Part shown: in pieces, positions 42,066 to 49,916 of the stretch | Layout of the letters: every line of letters starts with the position of its first letter | Numbering within the stretch: position 1 is the first letter of the stretch | NCBI GenBank assembly: GCA_910587505.1 | Contig: CAJULD010000005.1 | Coordinates: forward strand, 1-64,000 | From: an uncultured Oscillospiraceae bacterium | GTDB lineage: Bacteria; Bacillota; Clostridia; Oscillospirales; Oscillospiraceae | Direction: 5' to 3' | Length of the DNA stretch: 64,000 bases | Notes under the pieces: model-generated | Database searches by the model: none | What the model was told of the DNA's origin: nothing | Seen by the model: the letters and a program-made list of their open reading frames with translations, nothing else | Translations under genes and position numbers: made by a program

Positions 42066-42098
42066 AAGGGCGAGATCCGGCAGCCGGATCTCGCCCTT
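42066..42098. terminator. Bidirectional hairpin terminator
   Basis: Perfect 15-bp arms AAGGGCGAGATCCGG (42066-42080, 42084-42098) with a 3-nt loop between converging genes. TTTTCC follows on the minus strand and TTATTACC on the plus strand. Confidence 0.8.
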
Positions 42099-42099
42099 A

Positions 42100-42321
42100 T
42101 TACCTTTCCGGATAGTCCATGCCTTTGGGCAGGCCCAGAATATAGTCGGCGGATACATTGTAGAACTGGCAGAGTTTGATCAGGTCGTCAATGCCGTACC
42201 GCGATACTCTTAACTCGTATTTTGAGACGGCAGCCTGCTCGCACCCCAAAACAGCAGCAATCTCTTTTTGAACAATATCCCGGTCCTGACGAAGCGCAGT
42301 AAGACGGTCAACATAATCCAT
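42100..42321 (-). CDS. Small XRE-family repressor
   Basis: A 73-residue single-domain helix-turn-helix protein (RLTALRQDRDIVQKEIAAVLG, CEQAAVSKYELRVSRYG, then DLIKLCQFYNVSADYILGL, the usual XRE end). GAGGTGA precedes the ATG. It is divergent from a small ribbon-helix-helix-like gene across a palindrome-bearing region and probably regulates one or both. Confidence 0.88.
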   Translation of the reverse strand: MDYVDRLTALRQDRDIVQKEIAAVLGCEQAAVSKYELRVSRYGIDDLIKLCQFYNVSADYILGLPKGMDYPER

Positions 42322-42395
42322 AAAGATTCACCTCTATGGAAATGATAAATATTCCGAATCAGACTATTTACTTTTATTCCGATATAGATTATGAT

Positions 42396-42412
42396 TAATC
42401 TGATTCAGATTA
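42396..42412. promoter_or_regulatory. Palindromic operator between the two small regulator genes
   Basis: TAATCTGA-T-TCAGATTA, perfect 8-bp arms, in the divergent intergenic region. A related half GAATCAGA occurs near 42356. Likely bound by the XRE or the RHH-like protein. Confidence 0.6.
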
Positions 42413-42433
42413 TAGGGAGGGGATAAGTATTTT

Positions 42434-42625
42434 ATGCAAGGCCGCTATATCAAATCAATCGTCGTTTCCGTTTCCATTCCGGAACCGACATACCGGCAGT
42501 TGAAAAAACTGGCGGCAGAGGCGGGATGGAATGCCACGGGATATGTGCGGCATCTGATGAATCAGGAGCTTTTGCGTCGAGGATTGCCTCTGTATACGGA
42601 CGGCGCGGTCTGGATGGACTTGTAA
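42434..42625 (+). CDS. Small ribbon-helix-helix-like protein
   Basis: A 63-residue protein. The start SIVVSVSIPEPTYRQLKKLAAEAGWNATGYVRHLM in outline gives one beta-strand and two helices, the Arc/CopG fold used by antitoxins and small repressors. GGAGG precedes the ATG by 12 nt. No toxin gene follows: the next 350 bp are non-coding and then a surface-polymer locus begins. It may be an orphan regulator of that locus (inference). Confidence 0.65.
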   Translation: MQGRYIKSIVVSVSIPEPTYRQLKKLAAEAGWNATGYVRHLMNQELLRRGLPLYTDGAVWMDL

Positions 42626-42975
42626 CGGAATGGGCGGCGGTCTCACCAGGGGCCGCCGCAACCGGTGCCTCAAGATAAGACAGAATGTATAAAGGGTTAA
42701 TTCGCGGAAGACTGCAAGAAAAACCGTGCGGTCCCACAATCTGGAAAAGCTGTGGTATGCGGAAAAGCGGATTTGTCAATTTGTCACCGGTTTTGCTCGA
42801 AAAATGAGACTTATCACTTGCAATTCCCATTGCTGTGTGATAGAATGAAAGACACTTGTGCGGAATTGGGGCGTGTTCTTTTGGCTCCGAATAAGACAAA
42901 CTTTATGTTATGCAATTACTATGGAGGTAAACGATGGAGCAGGAGCAGTTTACAGTGGGGCGGGATGAGTGAGAG
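42626..42975 (+). promoter_or_regulatory. 350-bp gap with promoter of the surface-polymer locus
   Basis: No gene seen. A promoter TTGCAA (42818-42823), 17 bp, TAGAAT (42841-42846) lies about 130 bp before the first glycosyltransferase, leaving a long leader. Confidence 0.55.
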
Positions 42976-44136
42976 ATGAAACCGGTAAGAGTCTGCTGTT
43001 TCTGCGAGCGGTGGGAATCCGGAGGGATCGAGTCTTTTCTCTGCAATGTGCTGCTGCATATGGACCTTACAGGTCTGGAGGTGGACATTGTCGCGGCGCA
43101 GATGCAGGACAGCGTTTTTACCCGGCCTCTGAAAGATCGGGGCGTCCGGTTTTATGAGCTCTCCGGGCGGCAGAACCGGGTGCCTGAGAACCACCGGCTG
43201 TTCCGGAAGCTCCTGGAGGAGCGGCGGTATGACGTGGTTCATCTGCATATCTTTCACGGACTGTCCCTCTGGTATGGGAGGCTTGCCCGGCGGGCGGGTG
43301 TGCCGGTCCGGATTGCCCACAGCCATAACACGGCCTTGCGGAAGAGCCGGACAAGGCCGCTGAAGCTGCTGGTGCATCATATAAGCAGAAAACTGTTTAC
43401 TCGCTGCGCAACGGATCTGTGGGCATGCTCCGGATCAGCGGCGGAGTTTATGTTTCCGGACAACGCCTTAAAAAGCAGAGGGTTTCAGTTTATCCCCAAC
43501 GGGATCGATACGGACCGGTTCCGGTTTGACGCAGATGTCCGGGAGAAGGTGCGCGGAGAGCTGGGCGTGCGGGACAAGTACGTAATTGGAAACATCGGGC
43601 GGCTGTGTTACCAGAAGAATCAGAGCTTTCTGCTGGATATCTTTGCGGAAGTGCTCCGACGAAAGCCGGAGAGCGTTCTGCTTCTGACAGGCGAAGGACC
43701 GGACCGGCCGGCGCTGGAAGAGAAGGCAAAGAGGCTGGGAATTGCCGGCAGCGTCATATTTTATGGTACGTCGGACCGGGTGGAGCAGCTGCTGTGGGCC
43801 ATGGATGTGTTTGTGATGCCCAGCAGATTTGAAGGACTGCCGGTTACCGGCGTAGAGGCGCAGGCTTCCGGCGTGCCCTGCCTGTTTTCTGACGCCATCA
43901 CGGAAGACTGCCGGATTGCGGAAACTGTGAAATTGCTGTCACTCTCTGCACCGGCAGCAGAATGGGCGGATTTCGCTCTACAGGGAAACAGCTGCGGAAA
44001 CAGGGCGGGAGGCGCTTCTGTTGTCCGGCAGGCAGGTTTTGATGTGGAAGATGTAGCCGGAGAGACAGAGCGGTTTTATTTGAGGGCGGAGAGCTATGGA
44101 CGAGCCAAAGATTTCGGTTATTGTGCCGGTCTATAA
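42976..44136 (+). CDS. Glycosyltransferase family 4 (GT-B)
   Basis: A 386-residue protein. N-terminal WESGGIESFLCNVLLHMD and DVVHLHIFHGLSLWYGRLARRAGVPVRIAHSHNT; C-terminal FIPNGIDTDRFRF, IGNIGRLCYQKNQSFLLDIF, LLTGEGPDRPALEEKA, MPSRFEGLPVTGVEAQASGVPCLFS. It resembles capsule/teichoic side-chain transferases such as EpsF types. The last 41 bp overlap the next gene, so its final 13 residues come from shared sequence. First gene of the polymer locus. Confidence 0.88.
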   Translation: MKPVRVCCFCERWESGGIESFLCNVLLHMDLTGLEVDIVAAQMQDSVFTRPLKDRGVRFYELSGRQNRVPENHRLFRKLLEERRYDVVHLHIFHGLSLWYGRLARRAGVPVRIAHSHNTALRKSRTRPLKLLVHHISRKLFTRCATDLWACSGSAAEFMFPDNALKSRGFQFIPNGIDTDRFRFDADVREKVRGELGVRDKYVIGNIGRLCYQKNQSFLLDIFAEVLRRKPESVLLLTGEGPDRPALEEKAKRLGIAGSVIFYGTSDRVEQLLWAMDVFVMPSRFEGLPVTGVEAQASGVPCLFSDAITEDCRIAETVKLLSLSAPAAEWADFALQGNSCGNRAGGASVVRQAGFDVEDVAGETERFYLRAESYGRAKDFGYCAGL

Positions 44137-45097
44137 GGTAGAGCAGTATCTTCGGAAGTGTCTGGACAGCATTGTCAACCAGACGTATCGGAATCTGGAA
44201 ATTATTCTGGTTGACGACGGTTCGCCGGATGGCTGCGGGGAAATCTGTGATGAGTATGCCGGGCGGGATGAACGGATTCAGGTTATCCATAAGGCAAACG
44301 GCGGGGTGTCCTCTGCGCGGAACGAGGGGCTGGCTGCGGCCACAGGCGGGTGGATCGGCTGGGTGGACCCGGACGACTGGACGGAACCGGCCATGTTTGA
44401 AACACTGCTTTGGGCGGTCATGGAGACGGGGGCCGATATTTCGGTATGCGGCCATTGGGAAGAATATAAAAACCGGACAGATGCCAGCGGCTGGCCTGTC
44501 CGGCAGATTATGAATACGGAACAGGCGCTGGGAGAACTGCTGGAAAATGGCAGGATGAAAAATCTGCTGTGGGACAGACTCTTCCGGCGAGCGCTGTTTG
44601 ACAATATCCGGTTTCCGGAGGGAAGAACATATGAGGACATAGCGGTAATGCACTGGCTGTTTCTGCGGGCGGAAAAGGTGGTATGCCTGCCGGACATCTT
44701 ATATCATTACCGGCAGAGAGAGGGAAGCATCGTAGATAATGTTTCCCTGGGAAACCGGCTGAATCATTATATCGCTTCTGCGGAAAGATACGATGCGCTC
44801 TCAAAGGACTGGCCGCAGTTTGACCAGCTGATGGAGGCCCAGTGTGCAGCTTCTGCGGCAGGGATCTGGGCGGGATATTTGTCCAATCCCAGGGCAGAGC
44901 GAAAAAAATACAAGGCGGAGCTGCATGAAATTGCGGCTTTTTCGGCGCGCCATTACCAAAAAGCGCTGGAGTACATGGGGCTGGGGCTGGCCGGACGGCT
45001 GGTTCTTCGGTTGACTCCGCATGACAGGTGGTGGGCTTTTATATTGGCGCGGGGTGTGGCGGTGCTGTACGGGTGGAAGCACGGTCGAAGTCTGTAG
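44096..45097 (+). CDS. Glycosyltransferase family 2
   Basis: A 333-residue protein with a GT-A domain: ISVIVPVYKVEQYLRKCLDSIVNQTYRNLEIILVDDGS in outline, GVSSARNEGL, and the DxD-like DPDDW. The C-terminal part is helical (YEDIAVMHWLFLRAEKVVCLP, ILYHYRQREGSI), typical of EpsJ/WcaA-like capsule transferases. The GGCGGAGAG site lies in the preceding gene. Downstream is a MITE-like repeat, which separates it from the CDP-glycerol transferase genes. Confidence 0.9.
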   Translation: MDEPKISVIVPVYKVEQYLRKCLDSIVNQTYRNLEIILVDDGSPDGCGEICDEYAGRDERIQVIHKANGGVSSARNEGLAAATGGWIGWVDPDDWTEPAMFETLLWAVMETGADISVCGHWEEYKNRTDASGWPVRQIMNTEQALGELLENGRMKNLLWDRLFRRALFDNIRFPEGRTYEDIAVMHWLFLRAEKVVCLPDILYHYRQREGSIVDNVSLGNRLNHYIASAERYDALSKDWPQFDQLMEAQCAASAAGIWAGYLSNPRAERKKYKAELHEIAAFSARHYQKALEYMGLGLAGRLVLRLTPHDRWWAFILARGVAVLYGWKHGRSL

Positions 45098-45120
45098 CCA
45101 TACGGAAATAAGAAGCCGTA

Positions 45121-45229
45121 CCAACAGGCGGGAGCAAACATCCTGACGGAAAATTTACCGTCCGGACTGCGCTTTCCTTCCTTGCCGGTGGAAAATTCTT
45201 CCCGTCAATCTGCGCGCTTCGCCTGTTGG
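45121..45229. repeat. MITE-like repeat with 10-bp terminal inverted repeats, copy 2
   Basis: Ends CCAACAGGCG and CGCCTGTTGG; the rest aligns with copy 1 at 6777-6919 apart from a 34-bp deletion in the middle. It sits 24 bp after the GT2 stop and 42 bp before the next start. Confidence 0.75.
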
Positions 45230-45271
45230 TTCAGATTCCAGGGCCTGAAAATATTTTGAAAATGAAAAGAG

Positions 45272-47992
45272 ATGGGGACTATGAATAATTTTCATCACAG
45301 TCATCATTTGGATTTGGCGAATGAAACACCGGAATATCCGTTCCTTTTTTCCTTTGTGATGGCAGTTTATAATGTTGAAAGTTATTTAAGCGAAGCTGTT
45401 GACAGTCTGATGCAGCAGGACATTGGCTTTGATGCGATTCAAGTCATTTTAGTGGATGATGGTTCAACAGATCAGAGTGGGGATATATGTGATGCACTGG
45501 AGTGCCAGTATCCCGGAAATGTTATAGCACTCCATAAGGACAATGGAGGAGCGGCCTCTGCCAGGAACAGGGGATTGGAGTTTGCAACTGGACAATATGT
45601 TGGATTTATGGATCCCGATGACAAAATATCTAAAAACACCTGTTCGCTGGTATACCGTTTTTTTCAAGAGCATGAGGCGGAAACCAATATTGTCTCAATC
45701 CCCATGACTTTTTTTGGTGCAAAAAAGGGGCCCCACGTTTTAAATTATAAATTTCAAAAGGGAACTCGCGTAATTGACTTGCGGGAGCACTACGACTGTA
45801 TACAGTTGAGTTTGGCATCAATTTTTGTAAAGCATGAGACTGCCTCTAAAATAAAGCTGAACGAGCAGCTGGAAGTGACAGAGGATGGGCGCTGTTTACT
45901 TGAGCTGTTTATGGAGAAGCCGTTCCTTGGAGTAGTCCATAATGCGTCTTATCTTTATCGCAGACGGGCAAATGGTACGGTATCCCTGACATCAGGAGTT
46001 GTGGGGCGAAAGAGCTGGTATATTCCGTGGGTTGAAGCATTTGCCGAGCAATCAATCAAAGATTATCAGAATAATTGGGGATATGTTCCGGAATTTGTGC
46101 AGTTTACAATTATGTACGAGTTACAATGGCGCTTTTGGAAGGAGCACATTCCCGATGAGGTTTTAACCGATGCGGAGAAAGCGGAATACCGTCAGAGAGT
46201 ATATGGGCTGCTTACATATATAGATGATAAAATTATCCGCGCACAGCAGCATCTGGGGACTGTGCGCAAAAATCTGGTTTTGGATTGTAAATATAAAGAA
46301 GAATACAAAAGAGTGCCGCATGTTGCCGGGATAATGTTCAGTCTGAGATACAGTAAATGGGGGTTGCGGCAGAGAATTGATTTTGTCACGGTATCTCAAA
46401 CTTCAATTACCGTTGAAGGGCGTATAACGGTTCCCGCCGTTGAGATGCGCAGATTGGGGGTATGGGCCAGTATTGATGGTGCTGAAGTCCAGTGTGAACT
46501 GTTCCGGGTAGAAGAGACGGACTGGTTTGCAGACGAACCGTTGTCTACAACGTATGGTTTTAGAACCAGGTTTGCCAATCGAGATGAGGTATACTGTCAC
46601 AGGGTTAAATTTTTCTTTCTTTTTGGATCAGAGCGGACGGACTGTGGAAAATTAAATTTTTCCCGTTACTCTCCGATTGGAAGCGAGTATCGGAACAGTT
46701 ACTGCTGGCTCAATGGTCGAAAAATAACGGTGGATCGTGGAACGCTGCTTTTTACAAAATGCGGGGGCAGGGGGATACTTCAGCGGGAACACCGTTTGCT
46801 CAGGGAATTGTGGAAGAATAAAAAGAACAGTGACCGTAAGGCTGCGATTGCAAGGCTTCTGCGGTTGATAATAAAGCCTTTCTGCAGAAAATCAATTTGG
46901 ATTCTGTCAGATCGCCTGGAATGTGCAGGCGATAATGGAGAAGCTTTATTCAGGTACATTAATCAATATCATTGTGGGGACGTAGATGCGTATTTCGTTC
47001 TGAACAGGGAGTCAGAGGATTATCAGAGGCTGAAAGCAACCGGCCATGTTCTGGACTGCGGTTCCTGGAAATACAAGTTCCTGTTTTTATGTGCTGATGC
47101 GATCATCTCTTCTCAGGCGGAAGATAGTACAGTAAACCCTTTTTACGGGTTTTGGAATCCCTACCGAGACATTATAAATCAGAAGCCCTTTATTTTTTTG
47201 CAGCATGGAGTTATCATAGACAACCTTTCGCAGCAGCTGAATCGCTACAGGAAAAATATTCGGGGCCTGGTTGTTTCCGCCGTAGCAGAACGTAATTCCA
47301 TTTGTACAGAGCCTTATTTCTATACTCTGGGCAATCTGTGGATGACAGGTCTCCCGCGGTTTGATTTGCTGTATCATGACGAGAAAAAGCGCGTCGTGAT
47401 TATGCCGACATGGAGAAAGTATTTACTGGACCGGCAGAACCATAATACCGGTATCTGGGAAAAGGGGGCCGCATTTGACGGCAGTGAATATGTGCAGTTT
47501 TATCGGGATTTACTACATGACGAGCGCCTGCAAAGCGCCGCAAAGAGCTTTGGATATTTGCTCTCATTTTTCCCGCATCCGAATATACGGCCACATATTG
47601 GATCGTTTGAGGTGCCGGAGAATGTGGTGTGTCCGGGGTCAGAAGAAACCTGTTGTGAAGTGCTTGCAAAAAGCGACCTGCTGGTAACAGATTATTCGTC
47701 TGTTGCAATGGATTTTGGATATCTCAGAAAACCTGTCTTATACTGTCAGTTTGATAAAGAGGAATTTGATCAGGGCGGTCATATTTGTACACCGGGGTAT
47801 TTTGATTACGAAAAGGATGGCTTCGGTGAGGTGGTTTATAATCGGGACGACCTGGTGGACGCTATTATTTCCTACATGAAAACAGGTTGTCAATTAAAAC
47901 CCGTGTATCAAGAGCGCATGGATCGGTTTTTCTTTTATAATGATAAAAATAACTGCGCACGTATTTATGAAAAGATAAGAGATGAGCTGTAA
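45272..47992 (+). CDS. Bifunctional GT2 and CDP-glycerol glycerophosphotransferase, copy 1
   Basis: A 906-residue fusion. Residues about 20-240 form a GT-A family 2 domain (FSFVMAVYNVESYLSEAV, VILVDDGSTDQSGDI, AASARNRGLE, MDPDDK). A middle beta-rich region (about 370-500) is of unknown role. Residues about 540-900 match the CDP-glycerol transferase family: SDRLECAGDNGEALF, DAIISSQAED, FLQHGVIIDNLS, VIMPTWRKY, SFFPHPNIRPH, VTDYSSVAMDFGYLRKPVLY. Such enzymes transfer glycerol- or ribitol-phosphate from CDP donors to build teichoic-acid-type polymers at the inner membrane. ATG 45272 or 45281 may be the start. Composition is AT-richer than the flanks. A homolog with the same fusion lies at 49917. 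Confidence 0.9.
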   Translation: MGTMNNFHHSHHLDLANETPEYPFLFSFVMAVYNVESYLSEAVDSLMQQDIGFDAIQVILVDDGSTDQSGDICDALECQYPGNVIALHKDNGGAASARNRGLEFATGQYVGFMDPDDKISKNTCSLVYRFFQEHEAETNIVSIPMTFFGAKKGPHVLNYKFQKGTRVIDLREHYDCIQLSLASIFVKHETASKIKLNEQLEVTEDGRCLLELFMEKPFLGVVHNASYLYRRRANGTVSLTSGVVGRKSWYIPWVEAFAEQSIKDYQNNWGYVPEFVQFTIMYELQWRFWKEHIPDEVLTDAEKAEYRQRVYGLLTYIDDKIIRAQQHLGTVRKNLVLDCKYKEEYKRVPHVAGIMFSLRYSKWGLRQRIDFVTVSQTSITVEGRITVPAVEMRRLGVWASIDGAEVQCELFRVEETDWFADEPLSTTYGFRTRFANRDEVYCHRVKFFFLFGSERTDCGKLNFSRYSPIGSEYRNSYCWLNGRKITVDRGTLLFTKCGGRGILQREHRLLRELWKNKKNSDRKAAIARLLRLIIKPFCRKSIWILSDRLECAGDNGEALFRYINQYHCGDVDAYFVLNRESEDYQRLKATGHVLDCGSWKYKFLFLCADAIISSQAEDSTVNPFYGFWNPYRDIINQKPFIFLQHGVIIDNLSQQLNRYRKNIRGLVVSAVAERNSICTEPYFYTLGNLWMTGLPRFDLLYHDEKKRVVIMPTWRKYLLDRQNHNTGIWEKGAAFDGSEYVQFYRDLLHDERLQSAAKSFGYLLSFFPHPNIRPHIGSFEVPENVVCPGSEETCCEVLAKSDLLVTDYSSVAMDFGYLRKPVLYCQFDKEEFDQGGHICTPGYFDYEKDGFGEVVYNRDDLVDAIISYMKTGCQLKPVYQERMDRFFFYNDKNNCARIYEKIRDEL

Positions 47993-49184
47993 AGTAATGA
48001 AAAAATACCTGTCAAAAATATACAAAAAGGCTGTTGTGCTTTTTTGTCTGGCCGCAGATAAAATTCTACGGCTCTTTCCGCTGCGCAACATTATTCTGTT
48101 GGAAAGTTATCCGGATTTTACCGACAATACCATGGCGCTTTATCGGTATCTTGTCAAAAAGCGTCAGGATTTTGGGTACAGGCTGATATGGATCACAGAG
48201 CAGAGTCAGAAGACTCCTCCGGAGGGAGGAACCTGCGTCAATAAAAAGGGTGGATTGAGAGAACGGCAACGGTGGTTTGTTCTTCAGCGGACAGCAAAGG
48301 TTTTTGTCAGCTGCAACCGGTTTTATCTGACAACATTACGAAGCGGACAGGTCTCTCTTTTCTTAACCCATGGCTCCCCTTTGAAAACAAGTCCGGGATA
48401 TAAGTATTTTAATCGTTTTGACTATGTGTTATCCCAGTCTACATGGCTGACGCCATATGTGGCAGAGGAAAATCAAACTGAAATCAAGCGCCTGCTGACG
48501 CTCGGAATTCCCAGAAATGACGATTTATATCATCCTGGACAGGCTCTGTCAAAGCTGAATCTTCTCGGATATGAAAAGATTATTGCGTGGCTTCCTACCT
48601 ACCGACAGCACAGGAAGGGAAACCGTCATGATATGAAGGCCAGTAATTTTGGCATTCCGCTGCTTTCTTCTGAAGAAGATGTGGCAAGATTGAACGCAAA
48701 GCTCGTCGAAAAAAATATGTTACTTGTCCTGAAGCCGCATCCGGCACAGGATTTGCGTGTGGTCCGTGCGCTTGCGGTATCAAATATCTTTTTTCTTGAA
48801 AATGCGGCTTTGGAGCAAAAAAGAGTCCCTCTGTATGCTTTCCTTGGCGCGGTAGACGCAATGTTGACAGATTATTCTTCGGTTTATTATGACTACCTGC
48901 TTTGCGATAAACCTGTTGGTCTCACTCTGGATGATTATGAGGTATATAAATCCAAACGGGGCTTTGTATATCCGGATCCCGATATGGTATTAAAAGGGTA
49001 TCGGCTTTATACAGTAGACGATTTGCTGCAATTTATAGATGAATTGGCGAATGATAAACATCTTTATCGCAGGGAGCAGAATGAAATCTGCCGGTTGACC
49101 AATGATTACCACGATGATGGTTCATCGCAGCGAGTGGGTGAATTTGTAATCAGGCTTTTGCAGGGTGAAGGAAATTCAGTTTGA
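47982..49184 (+). CDS. CDP-glycerol glycerophosphotransferase family protein
   Basis: A 400-residue single-domain member. Conserved pieces: LESYPDFTDNTMALYRYL, VSCNRFYLT, LFLTHGSPLKTSPG, WLPTYRQH, LVLKPHPAQDL, LTDYSSVYYDYLLCDKPVGLT. The H in THGSP and the HP in KPHPAQ correspond to the catalytic histidines of TagF. It overlaps the previous gene by 11 bp; ATG 47997, just after that stop, is an alternative. It likely adds a linkage unit or a polyol-phosphate to the same polymer. Confidence 0.9.
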   Translation: MSCKVMKKYLSKIYKKAVVLFCLAADKILRLFPLRNIILLESYPDFTDNTMALYRYLVKKRQDFGYRLIWITEQSQKTPPEGGTCVNKKGGLRERQRWFVLQRTAKVFVSCNRFYLTTLRSGQVSLFLTHGSPLKTSPGYKYFNRFDYVLSQSTWLTPYVAEENQTEIKRLLTLGIPRNDDLYHPGQALSKLNLLGYEKIIAWLPTYRQHRKGNRHDMKASNFGIPLLSSEEDVARLNAKLVEKNMLLVLKPHPAQDLRVVRALAVSNIFFLENAALEQKRVPLYAFLGAVDAMLTDYSSVYYDYLLCDKPVGLTLDDYEVYKSKRGFVYPDPDMVLKGYRLYTVDDLLQFIDELANDKHLYRREQNEICRLTNDYHDDGSSQRVGEFVIRLLQGEGNSV

Positions 49185-49220
49185 AATTCTGGCAAGAATG
49201 CGTATCAGGAGTGAGGCACA

Positions 49221-49859
49221 ATGAACGTTGGATTGATCCTGGCGGGTGGACGAGGCGCCCGCTTTGGCAGCGCGCTTCCCAAACAATACCACACAATACA
49301 TGGAGAAATGGTGATTGCGTATGTTGCAGATGCGTTAGAGAAAGCAGACAGCGTTGATAAAATCGTATTTGTTGGAGATAGTGAGGAACCGGATTTGCAG
49401 AAGTTGGCCAGCCGGTATGGCGGCGCTGTTGCGGATGGAGGGAAAACAAGGAACCTATCATTACAGAGTGGTCTGGATTATGTTTATGCGCATTTTGACT
49501 GCAAAAATATTATGATTTTTGATGCAGTCAGGCCAATGGTGAGTTCCGTTATGATTGACCGGTATTTTCATCTTCTGCATACGGGATATGACGCGGTGAT
49601 TACGACACAGGAAATTACAGACAGTCTGGGATGCCGGGATTGCTGGAAGCTTGACCGCAGCCGCTATTATCTGATGCAGTCGCCGGAGGCATACCGCTTT
49701 GATCTGCTGTACAGGCATTTTGATAAGGACTCTTTATATACGGAGGTTCTTCACCATATGCCGGATACGACAAAAGCATATTTGAATTTTGATTTTAAAA
49801 ACAATATCAAACTTACATACGACTGGGAGCTGGACTATTTGAGCGCATTACTGAAGTAA
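49221..49859 (+). CDS. IspD/TarI-like cytidylyltransferase
   Basis: A 212-residue nucleotidyltransferase that makes a CDP-alcohol from CTP and an alcohol phosphate. N-terminal LILAGGRGARFGSALPKQY (CTP-binding loop) and IMIFDAVRPMVS fit the IspD/TarI fold; the usual ISP R-x-S loop reads GGKTRNLSLQSGL. Next to CDP-glycerol-type transferases, a polymer role (TarI, CDP-ribitol, or a related CDP-polyol) is more likely than isoprenoid synthesis. No TarJ reductase is in the window. Several substitutions against both IspD and TarI leave the substrate open. Confidence 0.8.
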   Translation: MNVGLILAGGRGARFGSALPKQYHTIHGEMVIAYVADALEKADSVDKIVFVGDSEEPDLQKLASRYGGAVADGGKTRNLSLQSGLDYVYAHFDCKNIMIFDAVRPMVSSVMIDRYFHLLHTGYDAVITTQEITDSLGCRDCWKLDRSRYYLMQSPEAYRFDLLYRHFDKDSLYTEVLHHMPDTTKAYLNFDFKNNIKLTYDWELDYLSALLK

Positions 49860-49916
49860 AATCTGTTATGAAAGGAAGCGCGGCAAGGTGGCGTGAGCAG
49901 AAAAGGAGACGCGAGA

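Noticed and set aside
38616..42158. 1180-codon minus-strand open frame
   Set aside because: Antisense to the dehydrogenase and GH36 genes, both of which have catalytic motifs.
42434..42625. Toxin-antitoxin pair
   Set aside because: The ribbon-helix-helix-like protein has no toxin gene beside it, and the divergent XRE gene is a plain repressor. A two-gene toxin system is not supported.
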